Shown in pieces: positions 9,865 through 18,920 of a DNA stretch of 64,000 nucleotides. Under the pieces are notes generated by a model that searched no databases, was not told the origin of the DNA, and saw only the letters and a program-made list of their open reading frames with translations. The stretch is from Streptomyces angustmyceticus. GTDB lineage: Bacteria; Actinomycetota; Actinomycetes; Streptomycetales; Streptomycetaceae. The stretch is from NCBI RefSeq assembly GCF_019933235.1, contig NZ_CP082945.1, forward strand, positions 7,725,501 through 7,789,500, given 5' to 3'. Every line of letters starts with the position of its first letter. The stretch's first letter is position 1. The position numbers and the translations under genes were made by a program.

Positions 9865-10261
9865 GGATTCTCCAGGTCGCGTTCCACCATCGGCTGGACC
9901 GGATCGGAACCGGCGTCGTGATCCCACGCCACGCGCGGCGAGCCCCGCCAGGTATCTGCCGGCGACCCTAATGCCGGAGTCCCCGACCCTCGTGATTCCG
10001 GCGAGCATTCTGGGAAATGCTCCAGAACCCGCCCGACGAGGCCCCGCGCGGGCGGGCCGGGTGGCAGGCTCTGCGCACCCGGGACCCTCGGCCGTGTCAG
10101 CGGACCGCTGTCGCGCGGGGCGCCGCGTCTGCTTGCGTGTGCTACTTTTTGCTTGGCTATGCAACTCCGGTAGGTGTCAGGGGCGACTCGCGGCACAGGC
10201 TCTTCGCACAGCGGCCTGATCCGGCACGGACGGGCGGCAACGGACAACTCAAGGAGCAGCG
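9865..10261. promoter_or_regulatory. Divergent intergenic region between the sugar operon and a membrane protein gene
   Basis: No gene is convincing in these 397 bases, which separate divergently read genes. GAGCATT at 10003-10009 is repeated in inverted form as AATGCTC at 10016-10022 with a six-base spacer, an operator-like element. AT-richer sequence at 10135-10175 may hold the promoter of the rightward gene, but no clear -10/-35 pair can be assigned. Confidence 0.35.
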
Positions 10262-10993
10262 ATGGCTGCAATGCGTGACGAAGCCGAGTTGGCACCAGAC
10301 AGCAACCACAGCGAGCAGACCGCGGCCCGCCGGCAGTTCGCGCTGACCCTGCTCTGCGATGTCGTCCTTCCCGTGGGGCTCTACTACGCGCTGCGCAGCG
10401 CCGGCTGCGGCGAACTGGTCTCGCTGCTGCTCAGCGCCGCCGCACCGGCACTCAGCACCGGATACTCCATCGTCAAACAGCGCCGGATCGACAGCGTCGG
10501 CATCTTCGTCATCGCCATCCTCGTGCTCGCCGGGCTCGGTTCCCTCATCTCCGGCAGCCCGCGCCTGGCCCTGGCCCGCGGCGGCTGGTTCACCGGGCTG
10601 ATCGCGCTGTGGATCCTCGGATCGCTGTTCACCTCCCGCCCGTTCACCTACCGCGCGCTCAAGACGCTGCTCCCGGGCAAGGCCGCGACCCTGGAGGGCC
10701 TTTGGCAGGCCGATCCGCGGTTCCGCCGCATCTGGCGCGGCCTGACGGTGCTGTGGGGGTGCGGGCTGCTGGCCGACGCGGCGCTCCGGGTGATCATGGC
10801 CTACACGCTGCCCGTCGACTCGGTGCCGGTGCTCGACGGCGTGCTGTACTTCGTGACCTACCTCGTCCTGCAAGTGATCACGCACGTCATCCTGCACAGG
10901 ACCGGTGTGTTCCGGGTGCTCTTCCCCGGACGGGGCAGGAGGCCGGCCCGGTCCCGGGTCTCCGCGGGGGCGAAGGACGACGGGACGGCCTGA
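10262..10993 (+). CDS. VC0807-type integral membrane protein
   Basis: A 243-residue protein with about six hydrophobic segments and a basic, Arg-rich C-terminal tail. It resembles the VC0807 family of actinobacterial membrane proteins, whose function is unknown. The start ATG 10262 has AAGGAG at good distance. It stands alone between divergent sugar genes and the sulfotransferase gene. Transport or resistance is possible, but nothing in the sequence shows it. Confidence 0.75.
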   Translation: MAAMRDEAELAPDSNHSEQTAARRQFALTLLCDVVLPVGLYYALRSAGCGELVSLLLSAAAPALSTGYSIVKQRRIDSVGIFVIAILVLAGLGSLISGSPRLALARGGWFTGLIALWILGSLFTSRPFTYRALKTLLPGKAATLEGLWQADPRFRRIWRGLTVLWGCGLLADAALRVIMAYTLPVDSVPVLDGVLYFVTYLVLQVITHVILHRTGVFRVLFPGRGRRPARSRVSAGAKDDGTA

Positions 10994-11108
10994 GAACAGC
11001 CGAAGAAGAACTCCGCGCCCGGGTGGGCCCTCACGCGGCGGAACGTCCCGTGAGCGGCTTCCCGGGCGTCGTCGCGCCATGGCCTTCCGCGGGCCTCCGG
11101 GCGCCGGT

Positions 11109-11163
11109 CCGGTGACCGGAGCGTCACCGGTCGGGGAGTCCCAGAAGAACTCCTAGTTGTTCC
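11109..11163 (+). promoter_or_regulatory. Hairpin and CCTAG motif upstream of the sulfotransferase gene
   Basis: CCGGTGAC at 11109-11116 pairs with GTCACCGG at 11123-11130. At 11141-11163 there is CCAG, then TCCTAGTT, then a GTTCC end. This resembles elements seen at 32413-32434 and 29097-29119. It lies about 75 bases before the sulfotransferase start and may be part of its promoter. Confidence 0.3.
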
Positions 11164-11237
11164 GGAACGGCCTTGCCGGGCGCGCACGGCGCATGGCCAG
11201 AATACCGGCGATCGGTTCACCGCCATGGGAGAAGTTG

Positions 11238-12527
11238 ATGCTGACCCACGTGCCGCTTCCGCGACGTCAAGAGCTCACTCCACGCGGCATCCTCCTGGCG
11301 CATCCGCGTCTGCCCTGGCCGCTCAGGGCCGTGAACGGCCTGCTCGGGCCGCTGGCGCCCCGGCTGTGGCCGTTGGAGCCCGACGTGCTCAAGCGCAAGG
11401 CGGCTGCCCGGGCCAAGGTGCCGGCCGCCGCGCCGGACAACGCCTTCGACGAACCCTTGGCCCTGCTGTGCCGGTCGCTCACCGAGGAAGTCCGGCTGAG
11501 CGCGAACGGCCGGTTCATGCTGCACAGCCAGCTGGTCAAGAACCTGTCGACCCGGCTCCGGCTCGCCGAACTGGCCGCACGGAGCCCGGAGATCTTCGAA
11601 ACACCGGTACCCGCGCCGCTCTTCATCACGGGCGCGCCGCGCACCGGCACGACGTTCCTGCAACGGCTCATCGCCAGGGACCGGTCCTCCCGCTCCCTTC
11701 CGCTGTGGGAGTCGACGCATCCCCTGCCGGACGGAGAGCTGACGGCGGCCCGGAAGGACCCCGACCCCCGCATCAAGGCCAGCCGGGTCGAGGTCGGGAT
11801 GACCAACCGCATCCTGCCCGAACAGGCGTTGATGCACGAGCTGGTGCACGACGAGGCCGAAGAGGACAACCTGCTGCTGTCGCTGAGCCACTGCTCGCCC
11901 ATGTACGAGGACATCGGGCTGGTCCCCGCGTACACGCGCTGGTACACCACCACCGACCACACCGAGGGCTACCGCTACTTCAAGCGGGTCCTGCAGTTCC
12001 TGCAGTGGAGCCGCCCGGCCGGTGACCGGTGGGTGCTGAAGTCCCCCGGACACGCCGAGATGCTGGTGCCGCTGTTCGGCGCCTTCGAGGACGCCACGGT
12101 GGTGCACACCCACCGGGACCCGGTGACCTCGGTGATCTCCTTCAGCAACATGGTCGCCTACGGCGCCAGGGTCTACTTCGACCACCCGAATCCGCACCTC
12201 ATCGGCACGTTCGCCGCCGACATCATCGAGCGGTCGCTGCGCGCCGCGCTGCGGGACCGCGCCGGCCACGAGCACCAGGTCGTGGACGTGTTCTTCCGCC
12301 CGCTCGTCGAGGACCCGATCCGCGAGATACGCCGGGTCTACGAGGTGGCCGGCCGCGAACTGGACGACGTCACCGAGCAGGCGATGCGCGAGTACGCCAC
12401 GGCGGAGAAACACCGCAGCGGCCGCCACCGCTACGCCGCCGAGGACTTCGCCCTGGACGTCGGTGAACTCAGAGAGCGCTTCGCCTTCTACTACGACCGC
12501 TTCGACGTGCCGCGGGAGAAGCGCTGA
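11238..12527 (+). CDS. PAPS-dependent sulfotransferase (Sulfotransfer_3 family)
   Basis: A 429-residue cytoplasmic enzyme with the PAPS 5'-phosphosulfate loop GAPRTGTTFLQRL near residue 133 and the 3'-phosphate-binding motif HRDPVTSVISF near residue 294. It transfers sulfate from PAPS to a hydroxyl or similar group of a small molecule. ATG 11238 is chosen over earlier in-frame starts because GGGAG lies six bases upstream. It is two bases before an APS kinase gene, so donor supply and sulfate transfer are co-expressed, which points to a sulfated intermediate or product. The substrate cannot be read from the sequence. Confidence 0.9.
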   Translation: MLTHVPLPRRQELTPRGILLAHPRLPWPLRAVNGLLGPLAPRLWPLEPDVLKRKAAARAKVPAAAPDNAFDEPLALLCRSLTEEVRLSANGRFMLHSQLVKNLSTRLRLAELAARSPEIFETPVPAPLFITGAPRTGTTFLQRLIARDRSSRSLPLWESTHPLPDGELTAARKDPDPRIKASRVEVGMTNRILPEQALMHELVHDEAEEDNLLLSLSHCSPMYEDIGLVPAYTRWYTTTDHTEGYRYFKRVLQFLQWSRPAGDRWVLKSPGHAEMLVPLFGAFEDATVVHTHRDPVTSVISFSNMVAYGARVYFDHPNPHLIGTFAADIIERSLRAALRDRAGHEHQVVDVFFRPLVEDPIREIRRVYEVAGRELDDVTEQAMREYATAEKHRSGRHRYAAEDFALDVGELRERFAFYYDRFDVPREKR

Positions 12528-12529
12528 CC

Positions 12530-13177
12530 ATGAACGACGACAGCCTCAGGTGCGGATGCGCCGGCGCCACGGTCTGGTTCACCGGCCTGCCGGGCTCCGG
12601 CAAGACCACCCTCGCCCAGGCCCTCGCCGGCGCCCTGCGCGCCCAGCGCCACCGGGTGGAGATCCTCGACGGCGACGCCCTGCACGCGACGCTGCCCACC
12701 GGACCCGGGCCCGCCCGGGAGGACCGCGGCCACCACGTGGAGCGCACCGGCCTCGCCGCCGAAGTGCTGGCCCGCAACGGCTTCATCACCCTGGTGTCCG
12801 CCACCGCCACCGCGACCGCCCCCGGCAGGGACAGCCGCGAGGCCGTGCGCAGACGCCACGAGGCGACCGGAACCCCGTACGTGGAGGTCCACTTGGACAC
12901 CCCGCGCGCGGTGTGCGCCGAGCGCCGGCGCGCCGGGCACCTGACAGGGCCCGCCGCCGCCCTGGCGGCGGGGGACCAGGCGTACGCCGCACCGGCCGGT
13001 CCCGACCTGCGCCTGGCCACGCACCGGCAATCCGTCCCGGAAGCCGCGGCCGCCGTGTACGCCCTGCTGATCGACAAGGGCGTGGTGCGTTCCCGGTGCC
13101 CCGGGACGCCGGCCCCGCTCCTGCCCGATCCCGTTGCCGGCCACGGGCCTTCGGGCGGCGACGGGATCAGGCCGTAG
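12530..13177 (+). CDS. cysC: Adenylylsulfate (APS) kinase
   Basis: A 215-residue P-loop kinase with Walker A GLPGSGKTT near residue 18 and the APS-kinase ILDGD motif after it. It phosphorylates APS to PAPS. The usual FSRE-type segment after the P-loop is divergent, and the C terminus has a short extra tail. The start ATG lies two bases after the sulfotransferase stop, so the two are translated together. No ATP sulfurylase genes are nearby, so APS must come from primary metabolism. Its location shows it feeds the neighbouring sulfotransferase. Confidence 0.85.
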   Translation: MNDDSLRCGCAGATVWFTGLPGSGKTTLAQALAGALRAQRHRVEILDGDALHATLPTGPGPAREDRGHHVERTGLAAEVLARNGFITLVSATATATAPGRDSREAVRRRHEATGTPYVEVHLDTPRAVCAERRRAGHLTGPAAALAAGDQAYAAPAGPDLRLATHRQSVPEAAAAVYALLIDKGVVRSRCPGTPAPLLPDPVAGHGPSGGDGIRP

Positions 13178-13180
13178 CGG

Positions 13181-16100
13181 TCAGACCCGCTCCTGCCGTT
13201 CCCCGGCAGCCGCCGCGCGGCACAGCGCGACCACCCGGTCGAGCGTCGGCTCGCTGATGATCGTGGCGAGATGCGCCATGAACGCCTCCTCCCCGCCGGC
13301 CTCCAGCACCTCGCGGCACACACCGGCGACCATCGCGAGCAGCGACAGCGAGTCGCCGCCCATCCGGTGGAAATCCGCCTGCCCGTCGAGCCGGCCGCGC
13401 TCCACGCCCAGGGCCCGTGCCCAGACCCGCGCCACCGCCTCCTCCACCGGATCCACCGGCGCGGCCGGACCCGCCCGGTCCAGGGCCCAGGCGCCCGGCT
13501 CCTCGGTGAGGGGATCGGGCAGCGCCTTCTCGTCGACCTTCCCGCTGACCGTGTACGGCAGTTCCGGCACCACGAGAATCGCGGCGGGCACCATGTAACG
13601 GGGGAGCCGTCCGGTGGCGTAGGCGGCCAGCTCCTCCGGCGTGACCTCCGCGTGGGCCAGCACATACGCGTACAGCGACTTGCCGGACCGGCCCGGCCTG
13701 GCCCGCGCCACCACCACGGCCCGGTCGACCGCCGGGTGGCCCTCCAGACTCTGCGCCACCTCCGCCGGCTCCACCCGGTGTCCCCGCACCTTGACCTGGT
13801 TGTCGACGCGTCCGACGAACTCCAGCCCGCCCGAGGGCAGGGCCCGCGCCAGATCACCCGTGCGGTAGACCCGGGTCCCGTCCGCCAGCCTGGGGAAGCA
13901 CTCCCGGTCCAGGTCCGGACGGCCACGGTAGCCGCGGGCCAGTTGCGCGCCACCGAGGTACATCTCGCCCACCCCGCCCGGGGCGACGAACCGCCGCTGC
14001 GCGTCGAGCAGGAACACCTGGGTGTTGTCGGCCGGCATCCCGATCGGCACCACGGCCCGCTCCGCGTCCGCCTCCGGCCGGAACGTGTAGGCCGTGCACC
14101 CGATCGTCGCCTCGGTGGGCCCGTACTCGTTGATGATCCGGCACCGTTCCCCGAACATCTCCTGCGCCCGCGCCGCGACCTCCACCCTCAGCTGCTCACC
14201 GATCACGATGACGGTGCGGAACCCGGCCGGGCGGATGTCCAACTGCCCGATCAGATCGAGATGGGAGGGCGTCAGGTTCAGCGTATTGGCGCCCGAGTGC
14301 TCCAGCAGGCGGCGCAGCGAGAGGTGATGGGGCTCGTCGCGCAGGAGGATCACCTCGCCGCCCGCCAGCAGGGGCAGGAACACGGAGGTGCCCGAGACGT
14401 CGAAAGAGGGCGAGGTGAGGAGCGGCAGGCGGGTCTCGGCGTCCACCCCGAATTCCCGGGTGGCCCAGTGGACGTAGTGCGTAAGGCTCCGGTGCTCGAT
14501 CTGCACGCCCTTGGGCCGTCCCGTCGAGCCCGAGGTGTAGATGATGTAGGCCAGGTCGTCCGGCGCCACCTCGGCGTCCTCGAAGCCGCGGTGGCCGGAC
14601 ACGCCGTCCTCCGCCGCGCCGGGACGCCGCGGCGCCGCCGCCTCGGCCATCAGGTCGTCCAGCACCAGCGGCACACAACCGTCCGGTATGCCGCCGCGCC
14701 GCTCGTAGGGCCGCTCCACCAGGCAGTACGCGGCCCCGGCGGCGGACAGCAGCTCCGCCAGACGGGCATCGGGATGCTGTGCGTCCACCGGCAGATAGCA
14801 GGAACCGGCCCGCAGCACCCCCCACAGCCCCGCGACGCCCGCCACCGACCGGTCGGCGAGCAGGGCGACGACGGTGCCGCGGCCGGCGCCGCGGCGGGTC
14901 AGTTCGGCGGCCACCGCATCCGCGCGGCGGCTGAGCCCGGCGTAGGTGACCGTGCCCTCCGGCCCGCTGAGCGCCACCCGGTCGGGCGTCCGCCGGACCT
15001 GCTCACGGAAGAGCCGGACCACCGAACCGTCCGTGGGCAGCTCTCGCGCGGTGTCGTTGCCCGCCCAGTGGCGGTGCGCGCGGGGCGACAGCACCTCTTC
15101 GACCTGGTCGAGAAGGGCCTCGGCGCGCTCCCCGACACCGGGGCCGTCCTGCCACGCCACGGTGATCTCGGTGCGGCCCCCGCTCTCCATCATCTCGATC
15201 GACGGCGGGCTGCCCGGACCGGTGCCGCCCAGCGTGAACAGCGTCCTGGCCCGGAATCCGGCAGCGCTGAAGTCCTGGAGGGCGAAGGCGCCCAGATGCG
15301 TCACAAAGCCCAGAGCGGAGAAGCGGCCCTTGCGGACGGCGGCACGGTCGACCGCCGCCGACAGCAGGCGCAGCACCGGCAACGGCGCCTGCAGCAGGCG
15401 GGGTTCGGTGCGCAGCGCCAGCTCCTCCCTGGCGGAGAGCGCGGTCAGCATCCTGCGATGCGTCTCCTCCCAGCCGTCCCCGGGGCCGACGTCCACCACC
15501 AGCGCCTGGGACAGCCAGGCCGTGGAACGGAGCGCCGTGTCATGGCGGCGCAGATCGACCGGGACGAAGAACTGCCCCCGGCCCCGCGGTCCGTACTCCG
15601 CGGCCAGGGCCGTGATCACCTTGGCCGTGATCGCCGGGTGACTGCCGTCCACGGTCCGGCGCCGCCAGATCAGGCCACGCCCCCTGCGCGGCAACGGCCC
15701 CAGCGGGGAGGGCCATTCGAGCTTCCCGACGCCCTGCGGGATCGGCGGCAGGCCGCCCGGCACCTCGAGCTGCCGCAGAAACTCGTCACTGTTCAGCCGG
15801 GCGGGCGCGCCGAGCGGCCGCTCACCGCGCAGCACCCGGAACACATCGACGGCCCAGGGCAGCAGGCCCCGGGCATCGGTCACGGCATGGCAGGCCCGGA
15901 AGACCACGGTGACCGGGTCCCCGGGCACGAGCAGCACCTCACAGGTCGGCCCCGACGGGCTCAGCGGCGTGCGCAGCGCGGGGGAATCCAGCCGCTCCCC
16001 GTCGAACGGGCCGGCCAGGACGTGCACCAGGGGGGCGACCCCGCTGTCCACCCAACGGCGCCCCTGCCGCCTGAGCCGGGTGCCGGGGCACGCCTCCGAG

Positions 16101-16255
16101 GCGACCGCCACCGCCTTGGTGAGTGCCTCGGCGTCCAGGGTTCCGTCGCCCTCGACGACGTGCTGAATGGTGTTCCGGCCGCCCATGCCCACGTACAGCC
16201 ATTCCTCGGCCGACAGGGGTCTGGTGTAGAGCTGACGTGCGGAAGGGTCACGCAT
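13181..16255 (-). CDS. Non-ribosomal peptide synthetase, single module C-A-T
   Basis: A 1,024-residue protein. Residues 1 to about 420 resemble a condensation or acyltransferase domain, but the HHxxxDG motif reads CHAVTDA: the second, catalytic His is kept, the first His is Cys and the Gly is Ala. Residues from about 430 to 900 form an adenylation domain with YTSGSTGRPKG, FDVS, NEYGPTE, YRTGDL and NSGK-type C-terminal Lys (VSGKVDEK). The thiolation domain has GGDSL near residue 980. The Asp of FDVS suggests an alpha-amino acid substrate, but I cannot predict which one. There is no TE. It abuts the convergent APS kinase gene. It may join an amino acid to a carrier-bound acyl group or load one for transfer. 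Confidence 0.92.
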   Translation of the reverse strand: MRDPSARQLYTRPLSAEEWLYVGMGGRNTIQHVVEGDGTLDAEALTKAVAVASEACPGTRLRRQGRRWVDSGVAPLVHVLAGPFDGERLDSPALRTPLSPSGPTCEVLLVPGDPVTVVFRACHAVTDARGLLPWAVDVFRVLRGERPLGAPARLNSDEFLRQLEVPGGLPPIPQGVGKLEWPSPLGPLPRRGRGLIWRRRTVDGSHPAITAKVITALAAEYGPRGRGQFFVPVDLRRHDTALRSTAWLSQALVVDVGPGDGWEETHRRMLTALSAREELALRTEPRLLQAPLPVLRLLSAAVDRAAVRKGRFSALGFVTHLGAFALQDFSAAGFRARTLFTLGGTGPGSPPSIEMMESGGRTEITVAWQDGPGVGERAEALLDQVEEVLSPRAHRHWAGNDTARELPTDGSVVRLFREQVRRTPDRVALSGPEGTVTYAGLSRRADAVAAELTRRGAGRGTVVALLADRSVAGVAGLWGVLRAGSCYLPVDAQHPDARLAELLSAAGAAYCLVERPYERRGGIPDGCVPLVLDDLMAEAAAPRRPGAAEDGVSGHRGFEDAEVAPDDLAYIIYTSGSTGRPKGVQIEHRSLTHYVHWATREFGVDAETRLPLLTSPSFDVSGTSVFLPLLAGGEVILLRDEPHHLSLRRLLEHSGANTLNLTPSHLDLIGQLDIRPAGFRTVIVIGEQLRVEVAARAQEMFGERCRIINEYGPTEATIGCTAYTFRPEADAERAVVPIGMPADNTQVFLLDAQRRFVAPGGVGEMYLGGAQLARGYRGRPDLDRECFPRLADGTRVYRTGDLARALPSGGLEFVGRVDNQVKVRGHRVEPAEVAQSLEGHPAVDRAVVVARARPGRSGKSLYAYVLAHAEVTPEELAAYATGRLPRYMVPAAILVVPELPYTVSGKVDEKALPDPLTEEPGAWALDRAGPAAPVDPVEEAVARVWARALGVERGRLDGQADFHRMGGDSLSLLAMVAGVCREVLEAGGEEAFMAHLATIISEPTLDRVVALCRAAAAGERQERV

Positions 16256-16321
16256 TCCTGGCCTCCGGGGAGCGAGCCGGCTCTCGTTCGCCGGTTGGGC
16301 GCCATCTTCCGCCGCCGATGA

Positions 16322-16372
16322 CTAGGGGGGTGCTTAGCATTCCCCGCCCTGGGAACTGCGGAATGCGGGGAA
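16322..16372. promoter_or_regulatory. CCTAG motif and inverted repeat upstream of the NRPS gene
   Basis: On the minus strand CCCTAG lies at 16327-16322, about 67 bases before the NRPS start. TTCCCCGC at 16340-16347 has its inverted copy GCGGGGAA at 16365-16372. The repeat could be an operator, or a weak terminator for the acyltransferase-like gene that ends at 16397. Confidence 0.3.
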
Positions 16373-16396
16373 CCGGGGGAGGGGTGCTGGCGCGCC

Positions 16397-17383
16397 CTAC
16401 GCCCGGTACGGCACGCGGTGGTGCCCCGCCGGGGACATCTCCACGCCGAATTCGAGGATCGCCGAGATCGCCCGGGCGACGTCGGCCGGGGACTCCACAT
16501 GCACGACGGGGAACGGAAACCGGAGCAGGTTCCTCGGCAGGGACGGGCCCAGGACGAGTCCGAGCCGGGTGCCGTGCGCGTGCATCTCCGCCGTGAGCGA
16601 GCCGAGGTCGGCCGGCTGCACCACGTTCCGTACGAAGAGTTCGCTCACCTCGCCCGCCGTACGCAGCGCCCTGGCTTCCAGCGGGGAGCACAGCGGCAGC
16701 ACGGGGGCGGTGAACGGCAGGCCGGTCACCAGACGGCGCATCGTGCCGTGGGCCTCCCGGCCGAGCGGGCTGTGCACCGTGACGCCAGGGCTCCCGTTGA
16801 TCCGGACGGCGCCCTTCGGGGCCTCGGCGGCGAGCCGCCGCAGCGCGTCGCCGTACCCGGTCAGCAGCACCACCCGGTACGTTCCGCCGGTGTCCTCGCC
16901 CAGGGCCCCGCCCAACCGCACCCCTGCGCGCAGGGCACCGCGGTACCACTCGGGGTCGTGGCCGGCCGGCAGAAATGCCAGCGCGACGGCTCCCGCGGGC
17001 TCCGGCCCGCCGGGGCCGCCACCGTCGGCCAGCGTCCGGATCAGCGCCTCGCGCGGGAGGGCGCCCGCCAGAGTGGCCGCGACCATCGCCCCGACGCCCA
17101 GGCCGCCCAGCACACCGGGCCGGATCCGGTGCACCGCGAGCACGTCGTGGATGCCGAGCATCGCCGTCGCCAGTGCCAGCCGGCCGATGAGGGCCCGCTC
17201 CCGCGCCCCGGCCCGGGGGCGGTCCCCGCCGAGCAGCCGTCCGGCCGGCACGCCCGTCCAGTCGGCCACCTGCCGGTAGCGGTGGCGCAGCACCGGCGAG
17301 CTGTCGTGGAACGCGGCCGGTCCGCTCGGGTCGTAGGCGTCGAGATCGGTTCCGCAGAGGAATGCGAGACCGGTGTCCGTCAT
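16397..17383 (-). CDS. Malonyltransferase-like protein lacking the catalytic serine
   Basis: A 328-residue protein that follows the FabD acyltransferase fold from end to end. The nucleophile motif GHSxGE is replaced by GLGVGA within GVLGGLGVGAMVAATLAG (about residue 102), so the Ser is gone. The region around the second catalytic residue reads TVHSPLG, and the C-terminal LGP motif is recognisable. It is therefore unlikely to transfer acyl groups by the normal ping-pong route. It may be a structural partner or chaperone for the NRPS downstream, or have another activity. It overlaps the preceding membrane-protein gene by ATGA and is probably co-transcribed with the NRPS 141 bases downstream. 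Confidence 0.75.
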   Translation of the reverse strand: MTDTGLAFLCGTDLDAYDPSGPAAFHDSSPVLRHRYRQVADWTGVPAGRLLGGDRPRAGARERALIGRLALATAMLGIHDVLAVHRIRPGVLGGLGVGAMVAATLAGALPREALIRTLADGGGPGGPEPAGAVALAFLPAGHDPEWYRGALRAGVRLGGALGEDTGGTYRVVLLTGYGDALRRLAAEAPKGAVRINGSPGVTVHSPLGREAHGTMRRLVTGLPFTAPVLPLCSPLEARALRTAGEVSELFVRNVVQPADLGSLTAEMHAHGTRLGLVLGPSLPRNLLRFPFPVVHVESPADVARAISAILEFGVEMSPAGHHRVPYRA

Positions 17384-17781
17384 CGCCGGACGGCCGACCG
17401 GCCCAGCGCCGGCACCAGGACCGCGGCCGCGACCAGATGCATGCACAGCAGCGTCACCTTGGCGCCCGTCGTCACCCCGCTCTGCAGCGGGGCGATCAGG
17501 GAGAGCACGAGGACCACGACCGCCACGGCCGTCCACACCCGGCGCGGCCGCACGGTGAGGCGCTCCAGCAGGGCCAGCAGCGCCCAGGCGGCGAGTCCGA
17601 CGACGAGGCTCGCGAGGACCACCGCGGCCGGGCCGATGTGCTGGGCCGCGGCGCCGGGCTTCATCCGCGCGTCGAGCTTCACGCCCAGCAGCACCGTGCC
17701 GATCACCCACACCACGAGCGTGGCGGCGACGGTCCCGAGGACGGCCAGGAACCGGGCGGACCGTGGTGACGTCGCGGCCAT
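17380..17781 (-). CDS. DUF6069-like small integral membrane protein
   Basis: A 133-residue protein with four predicted membrane helices, for example around VLGTVAATLVVWVIGTVLL and VVLASLVVGLAAWALLALL. The pattern fits the actinobacterial DUF6069 family of unknown function. It is the first gene of a minus-strand operon with the acyltransferase-like protein (4-base ATGA overlap) and the NRPS. Its start has an AGGAGG ribosome site. A role in membrane placement or resistance is possible but not shown. Confidence 0.75.
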   Translation of the reverse strand: MAATSPRSARFLAVLGTVAATLVVWVIGTVLLGVKLDARMKPGAAAQHIGPAAVVLASLVVGLAAWALLALLERLTVRPRRVWTAVAVVVLVLSLIAPLQSGVTTGAKVTLLCMHLVAAAVLVPALGRSAVRR

Positions 17782-18105
17782 GATGAACCAACCTCCTGAG
17801 GCGGATGGACAGGACCCGGCACGGCGGGGCGCGAACGGGCAGCCGGACCGCCGCCGTACCCGGACGGCGACCGCTGCACCGTGAGGCTAGGCCCGGGGCG
17901 CTCCGCCGCGCCACAGGTCCGGTTCCCCCGCACCCGAGAACCGGGGAAACGCCCAGACTTCCCCCGCATCGGGCCGGTAGGGCTTGTGCCGGTGGTCCGG
18001 CCCCGCTGGATAGTGGCGGCAGCAAGTGATTCCCGATCCGCTCGGGACGACGGTGCCGGCCGTGGCGCGGCCGGGCCGGTCCACTGGAAAGGACGGATCA
18101 GCACG
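17782..18105. promoter_or_regulatory. Divergent promoter region between the NRPS operon and the TE-mqnA-mqnC operon
   Basis: No gene is seen in these 324 bases. A CCTAGCCT element lies at 17891-17885 on the minus strand, about 105 bases before the leftward operon. For the rightward operon a possible -10 GATAGT lies at 18008-18013, about 95 bases before the TE start, with TTGTGC upstream as a weak -35. GGTTCCCC and GGGGAA stretches near 17922-17950 give the region partial dyad symmetry. Confidence 0.35.
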
Positions 18106-18876
18106 ATGAGTTCACCCCTTGCGGACGACGGCCTGTGGTGCCGGCGCTTCCACCCGGCCCCGGACGCGGGCCGGCGCCTGGTGTGCTTCCCGCACGCCGG
18201 CGGTTCCGCGAGCTTCTACCACCCCGTCTCGGCCGCGCTCAGCCCCGGCGTGGACGTGATCGCCGTGCAGTACCCCGGGCGGCAGGACCGTCGCAAGGAA
18301 CCGGCGATCGACGACATCGGCCTCCTGGCGGACCGGATCGCCGAGGCGCTGAAAGACTGGTCCGACCGGCCGTTGACCTTCTTCGGCCACAGCATGGGCG
18401 CGCTGGTGGCCTTCGAGGTGGCACGGCGGCTGGAACGCGACGGCGACGGTCCTCTGCGGCTGTTCGCCTCCGGACGCAGGGCGCCGTCCGCGTACCGCGA
18501 CGAGCAGGTGCACCGGCGGGACGACGACGGCATCGTCGCCGAGCTGCGGGCGCTGAGCGGCACCGACGCCCGGGTCCTCGACGACGAGGAGATGCTGCGG
18601 ATGGTGCTGCCCGCGCTGCGCAGCGACTACAAGGCCGTCGAGACCTACCGCAGCGAGCCCGCGGCCGTCGTGCGCTGCCCCGTCACCGTGCTCGTCGGGG
18701 ACGACGACCCCAAGACCTCCCTCGACGAGGCCCGGTCCTGGGAGGCGCACACCACCGGCGACTTCGCCCTGCGGGTCTTCTCCGGTGGTCACTTCTACCT
18801 GGCCGACCGGCCGCACGAGGTGATGACCGTGCTCAGCGACCACTTCACCTCCCCGGCCCTCACCCACCACGCGTAG
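18106..18876 (+). CDS. Type II thioesterase
   Basis: A 256-residue alpha/beta hydrolase of the type II TE family, with FPHAGG near the N terminus, the nucleophile elbow GHSMGA (about residue 93), the acid around DDDPKTS and the catalytic His in GGHFYL (about 228). It removes wrong or stalled acyl groups from carrier proteins of PKS or NRPS lines, or may release a carrier-bound acid. It is the first gene of an operon with mqnA and mqnC (44-base gap). A type II TE joined to futalosine genes argues that these mqn copies serve natural-product synthesis. The start ATG has AAAGGA upstream. Confidence 0.93.
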   Translation: MSSPLADDGLWCRRFHPAPDAGRRLVCFPHAGGSASFYHPVSAALSPGVDVIAVQYPGRQDRRKEPAIDDIGLLADRIAEALKDWSDRPLTFFGHSMGALVAFEVARRLERDGDGPLRLFASGRRAPSAYRDEQVHRRDDDGIVAELRALSGTDARVLDDEEMLRMVLPALRSDYKAVETYRSEPAAVVRCPVTVLVGDDDPKTSLDEARSWEAHTTGDFALRVFSGGHFYLADRPHEVMTVLSDHFTSPALTHHA

Positions 18877-18920
18877 GTGCCGCCCCGCTGCCCGACCGAG
18901 CACCCTGGAGCCCGACAGAC

